Source: an uncultured Clostridia bacterium (GTDB lineage: Bacteria > Bacillota > Clostridia > Christensenellales > Borkfalkiaceae). Taken from it: a stretch of 64,000 bases of DNA. The notes under the pieces were generated by a model, which saw only the letters and a program-made list of their open reading frames with translations, was not told the DNA's origin and made no database searches. A program made the translations under genes and the position numbers. The stretch covers positions 1-64,000 of the forward strand of contig CANQJJ010000004.1 in the NCBI GenBank assembly GCA_947624215.1, given 5' to 3'. Positions 9,062 through 17,521 of the stretch are shown one piece after another; position 1 is the stretch's first letter; each line of letters begins with the position of its first letter.

Positions 9062-10186
9062 TCAGTAGAATTTTTCCATGAGCTCGTCCACCGTCTCCTC
9101 CGTCATGAGGCCGCGGGTGCAGTAGAGGGTGAGGATGGTGAAGCGGTCGCGGATCTTATAGGCTTCCTTGAACATGGTACGCACCGTTTGCGCGGGGATG
9201 CCGAGGGAGGAGAACCTGACGGGGCACCCGAGCGACGCCAATTTCTCCGCCGTCTCCGCGGGGGTGGGGAGAAGTTCGGCCTCCGCATAGACCTCTTCGG
9301 GGAGCACGGTGTCCCGCCCGCGCAGGGTCTTGTAGAGATAGAGGGAGACGAGGGTGCCGAGGCCCACCTTGACGCCGTGCAGGGGGATGCGCTCGCCCCG
9401 CCTTAGAAAGTCCATCTCGAGGAAGTGGCTCATGTGGTGCTCCGCGCCCGATGCGGGACGGGAATTGCCCGCGATGACCATGGCATAGCCCGAGATGAGC
9501 AGGGCGTTCATGAGCTTTACCGCACCTTGGGGACGAAGGGCGACGAGGTCGGGGATGCTCGCGTCACAGGCGCGCACGGCCTCCCCCATGAGAGAGGCGG
9601 CCTCCTCATTGTAGGGCTCCCCCGTGAGGATGTGCGAGATGCGCCAATCGGTGAGGCAGCAATATTTTGCGAGGATGTCCCCCACGCCCGCCCCCACCAT
9701 GACGCGCGGCGCATTGGCGAGCAGGGCGGCGTCCATCAGAACGTCGCTCGCAACCTGTGCGGGGTAGGTAACTTTGAACCCCCCGACGATGAGCGGCGTG
9801 ACGCCCGAGGTGAACCCGTCCATGGAGGGCGCGGTGGCATAGATCCCGCTCGGCTTTTTGAGGAGAAAGCCCGCGTATTTGGCGACGTCGTTGAGGGTAC
9901 CCGCCCCCACGGCAAAGAGGTACTCGGCCCCCTCTCCCGCAAGCCGCGCGCGCTCCACCGTCTTCTCGTCGGCCACGGGCTCTTCCTCCTCGAAATGACA
10001 AAAAAGGAGTTCGTTCCCATTGGCCCTGAGTGCGTTTACGATGGGGTGACTTAAAGACATGGTATGCCCGTCGGTGATGACGAGCACCTTTTTCCCCTTG
10101 ACGCGGGAGAGAAAGACGGGGAAGTTTCCCCCGCTCCCCCACTCGGCATTGACGCCGAATTTTTCCGACAATGCTTGGATGTCCAT
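9062..10186 (-). CDS. egsA: sn-glycerol-1-phosphate dehydrogenase (AraM/EgsA family)
   Basis: A 374-residue NAD(P)-dependent, metal-containing dehydrogenase that reduces dihydroxyacetone phosphate to sn-glycerol-1-phosphate. Family marks are the nucleotide-binding GAGTLNDVAKYAG near residue 108, IYATAPSMDGFTSG near 127, and the metal-binding histidines in SGAEHHMSHFLEM near 255 and PLHGVKVGLGT near 275. Residues 45-49 contain one of the dispersed motif copies, read as HTMSL. The ATG at 10186 lies four bases after the stop of the upstream regulator, with AGGTGA as ribosome-binding site, so the two genes form an operon. In Bacillus the homologue lies in the arabinose operon, which fits the nearby arabinanase. 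No terminator with a T run follows, only GC-rich hairpins. Confidence 0.93.
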   Translation of the reverse strand: MDIQALSEKFGVNAEWGSGGNFPVFLSRVKGKKVLVITDGHTMSLSHPIVNALRANGNELLFCHFEEEEPVADEKTVERARLAGEGAEYLFAVGAGTLNDVAKYAGFLLKKPSGIYATAPSMDGFTSGVTPLIVGGFKVTYPAQVASDVLMDAALLANAPRVMVGAGVGDILAKYCCLTDWRISHILTGEPYNEEAASLMGEAVRACDASIPDLVALRPQGAVKLMNALLISGYAMVIAGNSRPASGAEHHMSHFLEMDFLRRGERIPLHGVKVGLGTLVSLYLYKTLRGRDTVLPEEVYAEAELLPTPAETAEKLASLGCPVRFSSLGIPAQTVRTMFKEAYKIRDRFTILTLYCTRGLMTEETVDELMEKFY

Positions 10187-10190
10187 ATGC

Positions 10191-11102
10191 TCACCTGCAC
10201 ACAAAATTACAGACGATGCCGTCTTCATAGTCGCCGAAGCCCCGCCCGAAGACGGTGACGCCGCCGCAGTGGATGGCGTCGGACGGGACGGAGATGCGGA
10301 AGCGGATGCGCTCGCCGGGGCAGATCTCGAGCTCGGGGAGAGTGACCTCAGAGACTTTCACGCCGTTGATGAATGCCCCGTCGTTGTTGATGGCCACGAG
10401 GATCTTCTTGCCGTATTGGCCCATGTTGCCGAACCACCACGAGGGGTTGTAGGTGCCCGCGCGGTCGTTATACTCCCCCTTGCTCGTGTAGTAGCCGAGC
10501 GTGTGGCCGTTGACGGAGAAGTAGATGTCGCTGGGGTAGTAGGCGGAATAGCCGGGGGCCTCGGAGGCGACTTCGAGCGTGAACTGCAACTCGATGAGCT
10601 CGCCGCCCTCCCTGAGGTAGTTGGGGATGAGATACTCGACATGCCCGTGCGAGAACCACAAAATGCCCGCCTTGATGCGCTCGGGGAAGGAGAAGCAGCC
10701 CGGGTCGTCGAACTGCCCGATGACTTTTTCCCGCGTAGCCAGCCCGCAGGTGGGAAAGACTTCGTAGTCGATGTAGTGCCCGACGTCGATGTGCGCCGAC
10801 TCGATCCTGCCGTCGGGCTGGGGGTGGCCCGTGAAGTCGATGATGAGCTTGTCGGTGGAGAGACTGCAGATCTTGCGGGTGCCGCGGATGCCCGAGGCCG
10901 TGGTGATCTCGATGAGGCCCGCCTCGTGGAGCTTGCGGATGTGCGCGGTGATGGCGCCGTTGGAGACCCCGAAGCGCTGTGCAAAATGGGCGAGACTGAG
11001 CTCGCCGTGCTGCAAGATCTCGTCGAGGATGCCGATGCGGATGTCCGAATCGAGCGCCTCATAGATGAGCTTGCCTTGTTTGAAATCTTTTAGATAAATC
11101 AT
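10191..11102 (-). CDS. ArsR-like HTH transcriptional regulator with C-terminal beta-rich domain
   Basis: A 303-residue protein. Residues 1-80 form a winged helix-turn-helix (IGILDEILQHGELSLAHFAQRFGVSNGAITAHIRKLHEAGLIEI). The rest has alternating hydrophobic patterns of a beta-sandwich, with many Tyr, Gly and Trp (SDIYFSVNGHTLGYYTSKGEYN, SWWFGNMGQYGKK), consistent with a carbohydrate- or metabolite-sensing domain. This resembles the predicted regulators grouped as COG4189, which are often found beside arabinose genes. Its ATG is six bases after a perfect TATAAT, so the mRNA is predicted to be leaderless. It is the first gene of the operon with egsA and probably regulates it and the neighbouring GH43 gene. 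The ligand is unknown. Confidence 0.8.
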   Translation of the reverse strand: MIYLKDFKQGKLIYEALDSDIRIGILDEILQHGELSLAHFAQRFGVSNGAITAHIRKLHEAGLIEITTASGIRGTRKICSLSTDKLIIDFTGHPQPDGRIESAHIDVGHYIDYEVFPTCGLATREKVIGQFDDPGCFSFPERIKAGILWFSHGHVEYLIPNYLREGGELIELQFTLEVASEAPGYSAYYPSDIYFSVNGHTLGYYTSKGEYNDRAGTYNPSWWFGNMGQYGKKILVAINNDGAFINGVKVSEVTLPELEICPGERIRFRISVPSDAIHCGGVTVFGRGFGDYEDGIVCNFVCR

Positions 11103-11108
11103 AACTTA

Positions 11109-11137
11109 ATTATATTCCCGCCCCGCTGTTCTGTCAA
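11109..11137 (-). promoter_or_regulatory. Promoter of the regulator-egsA operon, leaderless type
   Basis: TTGACA (11137-11132), 17 bases, TATAAT (11114-11109), then TAAGTT and the ATG. Both boxes are full consensus, and the start codon lies where transcription should begin. Confidence 0.85.
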
Positions 11138-11234
11138 GAATTTGCACGTTTATCTCACAATATTTCACACAAATTTGGAAAAGTTCGGTTTTAGGTAAGG
11201 TTTATATGAAAAGCTCCGACTGTTGGCAGTAAGC

Positions 11235-11398
11235 GCGTCATCCTGAGCCGTAATGGCGATACGAAGTCCGATGTGGCTGTCCCCGAAGGATCCCGAAGTA
11301 CGAAGTCCGACTATCGTTCACACGGGCTTGGTCGTAGCAAGATTCTTCGCGGATGGGCAGTTCGGTGAAATTCATACTCTGCTGGCTCAGAATGACGC
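11235..11398 (-). repeat. 164-bp MITE-like element, complete copy
   Basis: Terminal inverted repeats GCGTCATCCTGAGCC and GGCTCAGAATGACGC bound a 164-bp unit. A second complete copy of the same length lies at 41170-41333 in the opposite orientation. The interior includes the conserved stretches CGAAGAATCTTGCTACGACC and TTCGGGATCCTTCGG in reverse complement. It sits in the 610-bp gene-free stretch between the egsA operon promoter and the GH43 gene; no open frame in it is convincing. A GGACATGGTACC copy follows at 11449-11460. Confidence 0.8.
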
Positions 11399-11620
11399 CC
11401 GAGTTGAGCTCAGTCGGACAAAATGACGCTTTCATTGAGCCCTATCGCGGACATGGTACCCTCAAACGCAGTCCGTCTGCCTCCCCCCTTATACCTGAGG
11501 GGGGAGGATGTCGCGTCAGCGACAGGTAGGGGGTGCATCCCGAAACCCCTCTGTCACGCAAAGACGGCGTGACATCTCTCCTTACAGGGGCGACAAGTCC
11601 CCACACCTTTCTCCCCGTGC

Positions 11621-11652
11621 AAAAAGCGGCTTGGCGAAGTGCCAAACCGCTT
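11621..11652 (-). terminator. Terminator of the GH43 arabinanase gene
   Basis: On the minus strand the stem AAGCGG-TTTGGC / GCCAA-CCGCTT with loop ACTTC ends in TTTTTG. It lies about 60 bases after the GH43 stop codon. Confidence 0.75.
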
Positions 11653-11714
11653 GTCGTTTTCAAACCCGCGGCGCTGTGCCGCAGACGGTGTCATAGAACT
11701 CTATGAAACGTCCC

Positions 11715-13781
11715 TTATACCTTGGCGAGGCGGTCGCCCTCGCTGTCGCGGCCTTCCATCGTCGAGACGTTGTTCATGAACATCGCCATGCTGCGGTTGT
11801 TGCCGTAGTCGGTGGGATCGTCATACTTGGTCGCCCCCATGCAGGTGATAGTGAAGCCCGACCTGTTCTGGTCTTCCAGCCATGCGGGCCGCACGACGCC
11901 GTAGAAGGTCGTCTCCTCGCTCGCATACAGCATGTCGATGGCCTCGGTGTTGGTGAAGTGGAAATAGATATAGCCGTCGCCATACATCTTCCATGTGCCG
12001 ATCTCATCGCCCTCGCTCGTCACCTTGCCGCCCTCTTCGAGCTTGACCTCCACGGAGACCTTCAAGTCGTCGTCGTTGTTCATGACGACCATCTTAAAGG
12101 TGCGGTCCTCGGTGTATTTGAACAGCTCCTGCTCGGAGACGGCACGGTTGACTTCCCCGCCGTAGCGGTTGGGGTTGATGACGATGTGCCCGAGGCTGTT
12201 GAGGTAGTATTGGTGCACCTGCGAGACAAAGCCGCCCTTGTAGCCCCCCGTCGTCTGTGAACCGTACGCGAGCGAGCGGGTGATGTACGCCGCGAGGTTG
12301 GTGCCGACGCTGTTGGTGAAGAGGTCGTTGTGGCCGGGGAGGATGATGTCGATGTTGTTGCTCGTCTTGTCAGACCAACTGAAGCGGCCCATGTATTTGT
12401 TGCCGTAGTTGTTCGCGGCGCTCGGCGAGGAATTGGAGACGATCCCATAGCTCTCGGCGGTGCCATAGACGGAGCGGTAAGTGCCGAAGACGTCCTCCGA
12501 TCTGCCGCCCCACATCTGGTAGTGCTCGGCGAGGCCGTTGTAGGAGTGCATGGAGTAGTAGTAAGTCTTGGGCCCTGCGAGCTGCTTGCCGTTTTCATCC
12601 GTCATGACGACGTTGTCGTGGCGGGCGATGACGGGCGCTTCCATGTTGCCGAGAGAGATCATGCGGCCGTAATACTCGTGGACATACTCCCCCTCATTGG
12701 CGAAGACGTCCCGGTAGCCGTCGCTGATGAACTTCTCCCGCTGGGCACGCACTTCTTGGGGCGTGAGGAACTCCGCGTCCGCGCCGCCCTTGTAGAAGTT
12801 GTCCGTACGAAGGCCCGTCGCGGGATCGAGCTCGAGCATCCAGTCGCCGGAGCCGAAGGAACCGTAGGCCATGAACATCCTGCCGTCGGGCGTGTAGATG
12901 ATCTGCGGGTCGATGGAGTTGACGTTGTCGCTCGTGGGTCCCTCCGTACCGGGGATCGCCGACTGCATGAGGACGCCTTGGTATTCAAAGCTGCCCGGTT
13001 GCAGCGAATCCGAATGGAAGAGCACGATGCAGGCCATGGAGCAGTTGCCGAATTCCTGTGCATGAGTGATATTGGAGACGCAGCAGGTATACAGCCAATA
13101 GCCGCCGTTACGGGCAGGCACGATGTCGGGCGCCCACCACTGCAAGCTCGCTTCACCATCCGGGGAAGTCGTCTTATTGGGCTCTCCCACCCACGCCACG
13201 ATCTTGTCGAGCTTGGTGGCAGTGCTCGTTGCCTTGCCGAGATACTGCCAATAGATGAGGTCGGTGGATTTTCTGATCTCGTTGCCCTGCGCCCAGCCCG
13301 TGGAGAAGAGGTAATAAGCGGGCTGTCCGTTCTCCTCCACCTCGATGAAGGAAGGGTCATGGGTGCCGCCGAGCATGTTGGAACTCTGTGAATCGTCGCC
13401 CGTCTTATACTCGTTGTCGGGGTTGGTGACGTAGGCGGGTTCGACGTCCACGCGCACCGTTGCGCCGCCCGCGACAGTGAGGAGCACATAGCCCCTGCTC
13501 ACGGCGGTGACGGTGTTGCCCTCGACCTTGGCGACGGAGCCGGAAGCCGCCTCTTTGCCGTCGGAGGTGAATTCCTTGTGGGAGGCGATGCCCTCGACGG
13601 TGATGTGGGTGGCGGAATCGGGAATGGAGATCCCGTCGCCCGGGATGTTGTCGTAGCAGACGCGCGAGACGAGCGCCTCGGTGCTCCCGCCGTTGCCCCC
13701 GCCGCAGCCTGCGAACATCGCGAGTGCGGAGACGGCGAGCAAGGAGCTCATTGCGATCGCAACAAATTTTTTCTTGTTCAT
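11715..13781 (-). CDS. Secreted lipoprotein GH43 endo-arabinanase-like glycosidase
   Basis: A 688-residue protein starting with a lipoprotein signal peptide (MNKKKFVAIAM, hydrophobic core, lipobox LAMFAGC at about residues 20-26). After a short Ig-like segment, the five-bladed propeller of family 43 shows the catalytic base region GGTHDPSFIEV near residue 125, QWWAPDIVPA, the transition-state Asp region SIDPQIIYTPDGRMFMAYGSFG and the acid region GNMEAPVIARHDN. The C-terminal 130 residues form a separate beta-rich domain like that of long GH43 arabinanases. It should be anchored outside the membrane and cut arabinan to shorter oligomers, which the intracellular GH51 enzyme at 46.3-48.3 kb could finish. 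AGGGGGAAAGAC precedes the ATG; a terminator follows the gene. Confidence 0.88.
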   Translation of the reverse strand: MNKKKFVAIAMSSLLAVSALAMFAGCGGGNGGSTEALVSRVCYDNIPGDGISIPDSATHITVEGIASHKEFTSDGKEAASGSVAKVEGNTVTAVSRGYVLLTVAGGATVRVDVEPAYVTNPDNEYKTGDDSQSSNMLGGTHDPSFIEVEENGQPAYYLFSTGWAQGNEIRKSTDLIYWQYLGKATSTATKLDKIVAWVGEPNKTTSPDGEASLQWWAPDIVPARNGGYWLYTCCVSNITHAQEFGNCSMACIVLFHSDSLQPGSFEYQGVLMQSAIPGTEGPTSDNVNSIDPQIIYTPDGRMFMAYGSFGSGDWMLELDPATGLRTDNFYKGGADAEFLTPQEVRAQREKFISDGYRDVFANEGEYVHEYYGRMISLGNMEAPVIARHDNVVMTDENGKQLAGPKTYYYSMHSYNGLAEHYQMWGGRSEDVFGTYRSVYGTAESYGIVSNSSPSAANNYGNKYMGRFSWSDKTSNNIDIILPGHNDLFTNSVGTNLAAYITRSLAYGSQTTGGYKGGFVSQVHQYYLNSLGHIVINPNRYGGEVNRAVSEQELFKYTEDRTFKMVVMNNDDDLKVSVEVKLEEGGKVTSEGDEIGTWKMYGDGYIYFHFTNTEAIDMLYASEETTFYGVVRPAWLEDQNRSGFTITCMGATKYDDPTDYGNNRSMAMFMNNVSTMEGRDSEGDRLAKV

Positions 13782-13859
13782 GTCTTTCCCCCTGATTTGG
13801 TTTCCATAATTTTACCATAGAATTCCGCACAATGCAAGCAATTCACAAAAATTCTCCCG

Positions 13860-14507
13860 AAAAAAGTGCACAGCCGTTCAAGCGCGCCTCTCGGCGCCCC
13901 TGCAAGGAGCTCATCTCGCGCGTGCCCCCTCCATGGGAGGGGGGTAGGGGGGTGGGGTGGCGACGGAGGGCCCGTGTAAACGAACCCTTGGCGCCTCTGT
14001 AAGGGGAATCCCCGCGCCCAAGCCCGTGTGAGCGAACCCTCGGCGCCCCTGTAAGGGGAGCTGGCCCGCGGCCCTTTGCGGGACTGAGGGGTTTCGGGTG
14101 ACGACAGGGCCCGTGTGAGCGATTCGCGCGCCCCGCGCGCGTCATTCTGAGCCACAATGGCTTGGAATAGAGCGAACTGCTCATCCGCGAAGAATCTTGC
14201 TACGACCAAGTTCGTGTGAACGAACAGAAACCCTTTCGGCGCACAAGGGCAGTGCGCCACTGTCTCACGCGGGTAGAGTCCCGCGTTACTTCGCCTACGG
14301 CTCGTGTCGCGCTTGGAATCCCAATAGAAGCCTCGCGCGTTCGGTCACCGTTCGCGCCTTCCGATGCGCTCACTCACCGCAAAACGCCGCCCACAGCACA
14401 CTGTGCTGATGTGCGAGAACGCGTTTTGCGACCTTACAGGGACAGCAAGAGCTCAACCTCGGCGCCCTCATCCCCCTCCCCCCATCGTCCCGTCCCCGAA
14501 TTTCCGC
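13860..14507. repeat. Gene-free mosaic of dispersed intergenic repeats
   Basis: About 650 bases without a supportable gene. It contains a CCATGGGAGGGGGGTAGG-type tract (13930-13962, also at 41035-41066), several short units beginning GCGCCCCTGYAAGG, part of the MITE-like element (about 14148-14216) and an AAACCCTTTCGGCGCACAAG block (about 14225-14275) that recurs near 36145 and 41415. Open frames here are repeats of each other and lack ribosome-binding sites. Confidence 0.7.
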
Positions 14508-14559
14508 ACAGAAAAACTCCCCTCGCGAACGAAGAGAGTTTTCCTGAGAGAATATGAAA
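14508..14559. repeat. Candidate attachment site, left copy of a perfect 52-bp direct repeat
   Basis: Fifty-two bases beginning ACAGAAAAACTCCCC and ending GAGAATATGAAA are identical to 31431-31482 in the same orientation. The core is a hairpin (AAAACTC/GAGAGTTTT) that could act as a minus-strand terminator. It lies about 170 bases beyond the 3' end of the integrase gene, the usual place for an att site. Confidence 0.7.
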
Positions 14560-14700
14560 TAAGTTTGTGATAAATGCAAAATGTCCGAAAACACCGAATT
14601 TTCTCGGTTTTTTCTTGGTTTTTCGGGGATTTTCGGCGGGTCGCAAAAAGTGCGGTAAAACTTTTGGAAAAAACTCCCGTAAAAACACCCCCATTTCACG

Positions 14701-14724
14701 AAAAAAGCGGGAATACTCTCCCGC
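14701..14724 (-). terminator. Terminator of the integrase gene
   Basis: On the minus strand GCGGGAGAGTATTCCCGC is followed by six T, seven bases after the integrase stop codon. Confidence 0.9.
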
Positions 14725-14731
14725 CCTCTCC

Positions 14732-16156
14732 CTATATTTGAAGCAACTTGTCTATCCGCTCCGCCGCCTCTTTATCGGCTTCCTTGATACAGTGCGAATA
14801 GATGTTGAGTGTGGTCTGAATGTCGGAGTGCCCTGCCCGCGCCGAGACGGTCTTGATGTCTATCCCGTTTGCGATTGCGAGGGTGATGTTGGAGTGGCGA
14901 ATCCCGTGCGGGGTGACGTGCTTCAAGCCGTTTTCTTTTTGCCACGAATCAAGCCACGCGGCGAGCGTCGTGCCGTTCATGTCCTTTCCGTTCTCACGGA
15001 CGAAGAGTTTATCGGTCGCCGCCCATAAATCGCCGTGCCGCTCCTTTTCGGTATCCCACCATGCCTTATAGTCGGTCAATATGCGTGTGAGGGCTTGGGG
15101 CATGGATAGCGTGCGCTTGGAGTTCGCAGATTTCGTACCCTTGGTTACGGTGCCGAAGCCCGCGACGTACATCGTATTGTGGCGAATGGAAAGCTCCTGC
15201 TTTGCCAAATCCACGTCTGCCCACGAGAGCCCCGCGACCTCGGCGTTCCTCAACCCTAAATAGAGATAGAGCGCGAACGCGGTTTTTTTGCGGAGATCGG
15301 TCATCTGTTGCAAGCAAGTCAAAACTTTCATCCACTCCCCTTCACTGTCGATGATAGGCTTAGAGCGAGTCGTCCCCTTTAAGGGGCGCACATACTCTTT
15401 GGAAGCGTAGTTTACGGCAATCAGATTTTTTCTCACGGCTTCCTGTAAAACGCCGTGGAGAAATGTCCTCAAATTGTTGTTACAGGAGCGGGAATACGGC
15501 ACTTCTTCCGTCTTGACCGAAAAGTATTCGGAGAGCGGAACGCCGAGCTGTCGGCAGAGGGTCTGCGCGGTGGTTTGGCTTGACCTTGCCCCCACGTTCA
15601 GTGTACGATTCAATGCGCTTTCGGAAATGGCGCAGGCATGGCATATGGCGGTCTGCGTAAGCCCCCTTTCGCGAAGGATGGGGCGAAGGCTCTTGATGAC
15701 GGTGACGGTCGTCTTTTTATACTTCCGCGCATTGAGCCAGTTGCAAAAGTTCTGAACGACGGGCTGTGTGATTTCGGAGAGCTTGTATTTTGCCAAAAAC
15801 GGCTTGACCTCTTTCAAATATTCCCTCTCCGTTCGGTAATAATGATAGGCTTCGGGGTTGGTTTTGAGGATGTTCTCGATGTATTCCTCGGCAAAGTCGA
15901 TAAAGGGCATATCGGCATGGATAGGCTCGGTGCATTTGGATTTTCGCGCGACCTCTTCCTTCCATTGAAGTTGGCATTGAAGGCAGAATGCTTCGGTTTG
16001 CTTCTTCCCCGTCACGTCCGAGGGCACTTTGAATGTCTTTTTGTACACCTTGTTCCTCCCCGTGACAGGGTCTTTCCCGCTACAACAAAGCACAAAGGAA
16101 AGCTCATGGAAGCGATTATATGTCTCACGAACGTACATCAAATTTCTTTGGGGCAT
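14732..16156 (-). CDS. int: Tyrosine recombinase/integrase with an embedded helix-turn-helix
   Basis: A 474-residue site-specific recombinase. Catalytic residues are R303 (GLRNAEVAGL), H417 and R420 (HGIRHSN), H443 (GHSDIQTTLN) and Y453 (IYSH), so the active site looks complete. The N-terminal arm domain spans roughly residues 1-75 and a core-binding SAM-like domain starts near 80. Between about residues 160 and 212, inside the core-binding region, lies LTQTAICHACAISESALNRT...TAQTLCRQLGVPLSEYF, which reads as a phage-repressor-type helix-turn-helix. AGGAGAGAGG precedes the ATG. It is the gene nearest the left repeat, transcribed toward it, as in Tn916-like elements. It should catalyse integration and, with the excisionase-like protein, excision. 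Confidence 0.93.
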   Translation of the reverse strand: MPQRNLMYVRETYNRFHELSFVLCCSGKDPVTGRNKVYKKTFKVPSDVTGKKQTEAFCLQCQLQWKEEVARKSKCTEPIHADMPFIDFAEEYIENILKTNPEAYHYYRTEREYLKEVKPFLAKYKLSEITQPVVQNFCNWLNARKYKKTTVTVIKSLRPILRERGLTQTAICHACAISESALNRTLNVGARSSQTTAQTLCRQLGVPLSEYFSVKTEEVPYSRSCNNNLRTFLHGVLQEAVRKNLIAVNYASKEYVRPLKGTTRSKPIIDSEGEWMKVLTCLQQMTDLRKKTAFALYLYLGLRNAEVAGLSWADVDLAKQELSIRHNTMYVAGFGTVTKGTKSANSKRTLSMPQALTRILTDYKAWWDTEKERHGDLWAATDKLFVRENGKDMNGTTLAAWLDSWQKENGLKHVTPHGIRHSNITLAIANGIDIKTVSARAGHSDIQTTLNIYSHCIKEADKEAAERIDKLLQI

Positions 16157-16200
16157 AACCTCTCTCCTGTTATAAGATTATTTCTCATATTAGGATAGAG

Positions 16201-16233
16201 GGTCGGGCAGTCGAAGGTATCAGCCGCCCGACC
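16201..16233. other. Strong hairpin between the PP-loop gene and the integrase
   Basis: Eight-base arms GGTCGGGC and GCCCGACC enclose a 17-base loop. There is no T run on the minus strand, so it may be a weak terminator, an mRNA-stability element or a recombination-related site. Confidence 0.5.
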
Positions 16234-16339
16234 GTATCCAAATATTTTTACAATCAAGTCCCATAGTTTTTTGGTTCCTCGTTCGTGTTTTACTCATTTG
16301 TTATAGGTTGCTCATTTGCGATATGGGCTTGTGTGTGCC

Positions 16340-16990
16340 TTACTTATCCCACTTCAAATTGTGGAATACTTCTGCTTGTTTAAGGCACGGGTGACACTTC
16401 TTCTTTTCTCCGCACGGCTCTTCGACCTGCTCACAGCAAGTGAGATGACCTATAAAATCCGTGCCGAGTACGTCATCATACCCTTTCAGGGTAAGATAAA
16501 TCGCTTCCTTGCTTACATCCTCGATCGGGTGGTATGTAATAGGCGGAAACGGGTGAAAAGTGGATTCCTTATACGCGTCCACGATCGCCTCGTTAAAGTG
16601 AACGCCTCGCATGGAATCTCCCAACACTACGCCCATTTGAATCTCCTCAAAATCATTCCCGATGAGTAAAGAGAACATCGCGAACATGATTTGTTGGGGC
16701 ATGGGGCAATCCGTGAACGACTCTCCGTAAATAGCAATCGAGCTATCGGGATAGTATTGCGGTTCGGGGCAGACGAAATACTTGCAGAAGATTTTCACAT
16801 CCTCTTTGAGTTTCGCCCTCGCGGCGGCTTCGCGGTCGCATTTCTGCCTGTTGTTCAGAATCGAGACGTAAACACAAGTCACATTGTATTGGCACCTCAG
16901 GTTTTGGAGAAGCAGGTAGGTAGAATCGGCACCGCCGGTCCAGAATTGTAAAACTTTTTTCTCATTTGTACGTTTATTGTGTTTCTTCAT
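16340..16990 (-). CDS. QueC-like PP-loop ATPase
   Basis: A 216-residue protein of the adenine nucleotide alpha-hydrolase fold. The ATP-pyrophosphatase loop is WTGGADST at residues 17-24. Near the C terminus a cysteine cluster, CCEQVEEPCGEKKKCHPC (about residues 185-202), matches the zinc site of 7-cyano-7-deazaguanine synthase (QueC), whose usual form is a Cys followed by CGxCxxC. QueC makes preQ0, the precursor of queuosine and of 7-deazaguanine bases in some phage and island DNA. No other preQ0 or DNA-insertion gene lies nearby, so the role here is open. AGGAG precedes the ATG. The gene is eight bases downstream of the excisionase-like gene and probably co-transcribed. Base composition is AT-richer than the chromosome. 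Confidence 0.75.
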   Translation of the reverse strand: MKKHNKRTNEKKVLQFWTGGADSTYLLLQNLRCQYNVTCVYVSILNNRQKCDREAAARAKLKEDVKIFCKYFVCPEPQYYPDSSIAIYGESFTDCPMPQQIMFAMFSLLIGNDFEEIQMGVVLGDSMRGVHFNEAIVDAYKESTFHPFPPITYHPIEDVSKEAIYLTLKGYDDVLGTDFIGHLTCCEQVEEPCGEKKKCHPCLKQAEVFHNLKWDK

Positions 16991-16998
16991 AAAAACTC

Positions 16999-17259
16999 CT
17001 AAATGTACTTATTTGTAGTATGCCTATCTCTGCTTTGTAAATTGAGATAAGCAATCAAGCCGTCGAGTGACACAAGTAGCTTCTTGCCGTTTGCAAAATG
17101 CGGGATTTTCCCTTCACGGCAGAGGGCGCGTATAAAATATCTTGTTACCAGCGATTCCCCGTCAAGTTCCTTGATGTACTCAAAGCACTGCTGAACCGAC
17201 CGATAGCGCGGGATATTCTCCTTTGCGGGTCGGGCGGTTTCTGAAACTATTAGTTTCAT
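16999..17259 (-). CDS. Excisionase-like DNA-binding protein
   Basis: An 86-residue basic protein. The centre, VTRYFIRALCREGKIPHFANGKKLLVSLDGLIAYL, is the usual MerR/excisionase-type winged helix-turn-helix in which a helix is followed by a short wing (GKKLLV) and a second helix. It would bind near the att sites and direct the integrase to excision. GGAGGAACAAAA precedes the ATG. It lies between an iteron-rich region and the QueC-like gene in the integrase cluster. Confidence 0.75.
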   Translation of the reverse strand: MKLIVSETARPAKENIPRYRSVQQCFEYIKELDGESLVTRYFIRALCREGKIPHFANGKKLLVSLDGLIAYLNLQSRDRHTTNKYI

Positions 17260-17299
17260 TTTTGTTCCTCCTTTCGGGCGCGGTGGCGCGCGGTTTCAC

Positions 17300-17490
17300 A
17301 CTTGCGACGTTGCAATGTTGTAGCATTGTAACGGTGTAACGCGGACGCGTGATAACGAATAACGTAACCACGAATAACTCAATAACGGAATAAACGTTAT
17401 ATATAATAAATAACAAATAATAACCAAAAATTAAGTTAAAATATTGTCCTTTATCTATACGCGCGTGCGCATGCGCGAGCGCGAGCGAGA
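17300..17490. repeat. Iteron-like and palindromic region upstream of the excisionase gene
   Basis: This stretch holds an inverted repeat TTGCAATG/CATTGTAA (about 17308-17330), a cluster of AATAAC-type direct repeats (about 17352-17425) and an alternating purine-pyrimidine tract rich in GCGC around a GCGCATGCGC palindrome (about 17460-17485). Such arrangements mark protein-binding regions such as excisionase arms, transfer origins or replication origins; which one cannot be decided here. An open frame across it has no ribosome-binding site. Confidence 0.45.
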
Positions 17491-17521
17491 CGCCACCGTC
17501 GAGCCCCCTACACCATTCGGC

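Noticed and set aside
13860..14560. Small frames encoding MAHCPCAPKGF-type and KTPLANEESFPERI-type peptides, repeated at several places
   Set aside because: They are readings of the dispersed intergenic repeats and of the 52-bp direct repeat, not conserved small proteins.
17180..17416. A 78-codon frame across the iteron region
   Set aside because: It runs over the excisionase start region and repeats, with no ribosome-binding site or family resemblance.
17459..17490. GCGC-rich alternating tract as a Z-DNA regulatory element
   Set aside because: Composition alone does not support a function, so it is only noted within the iteron region.
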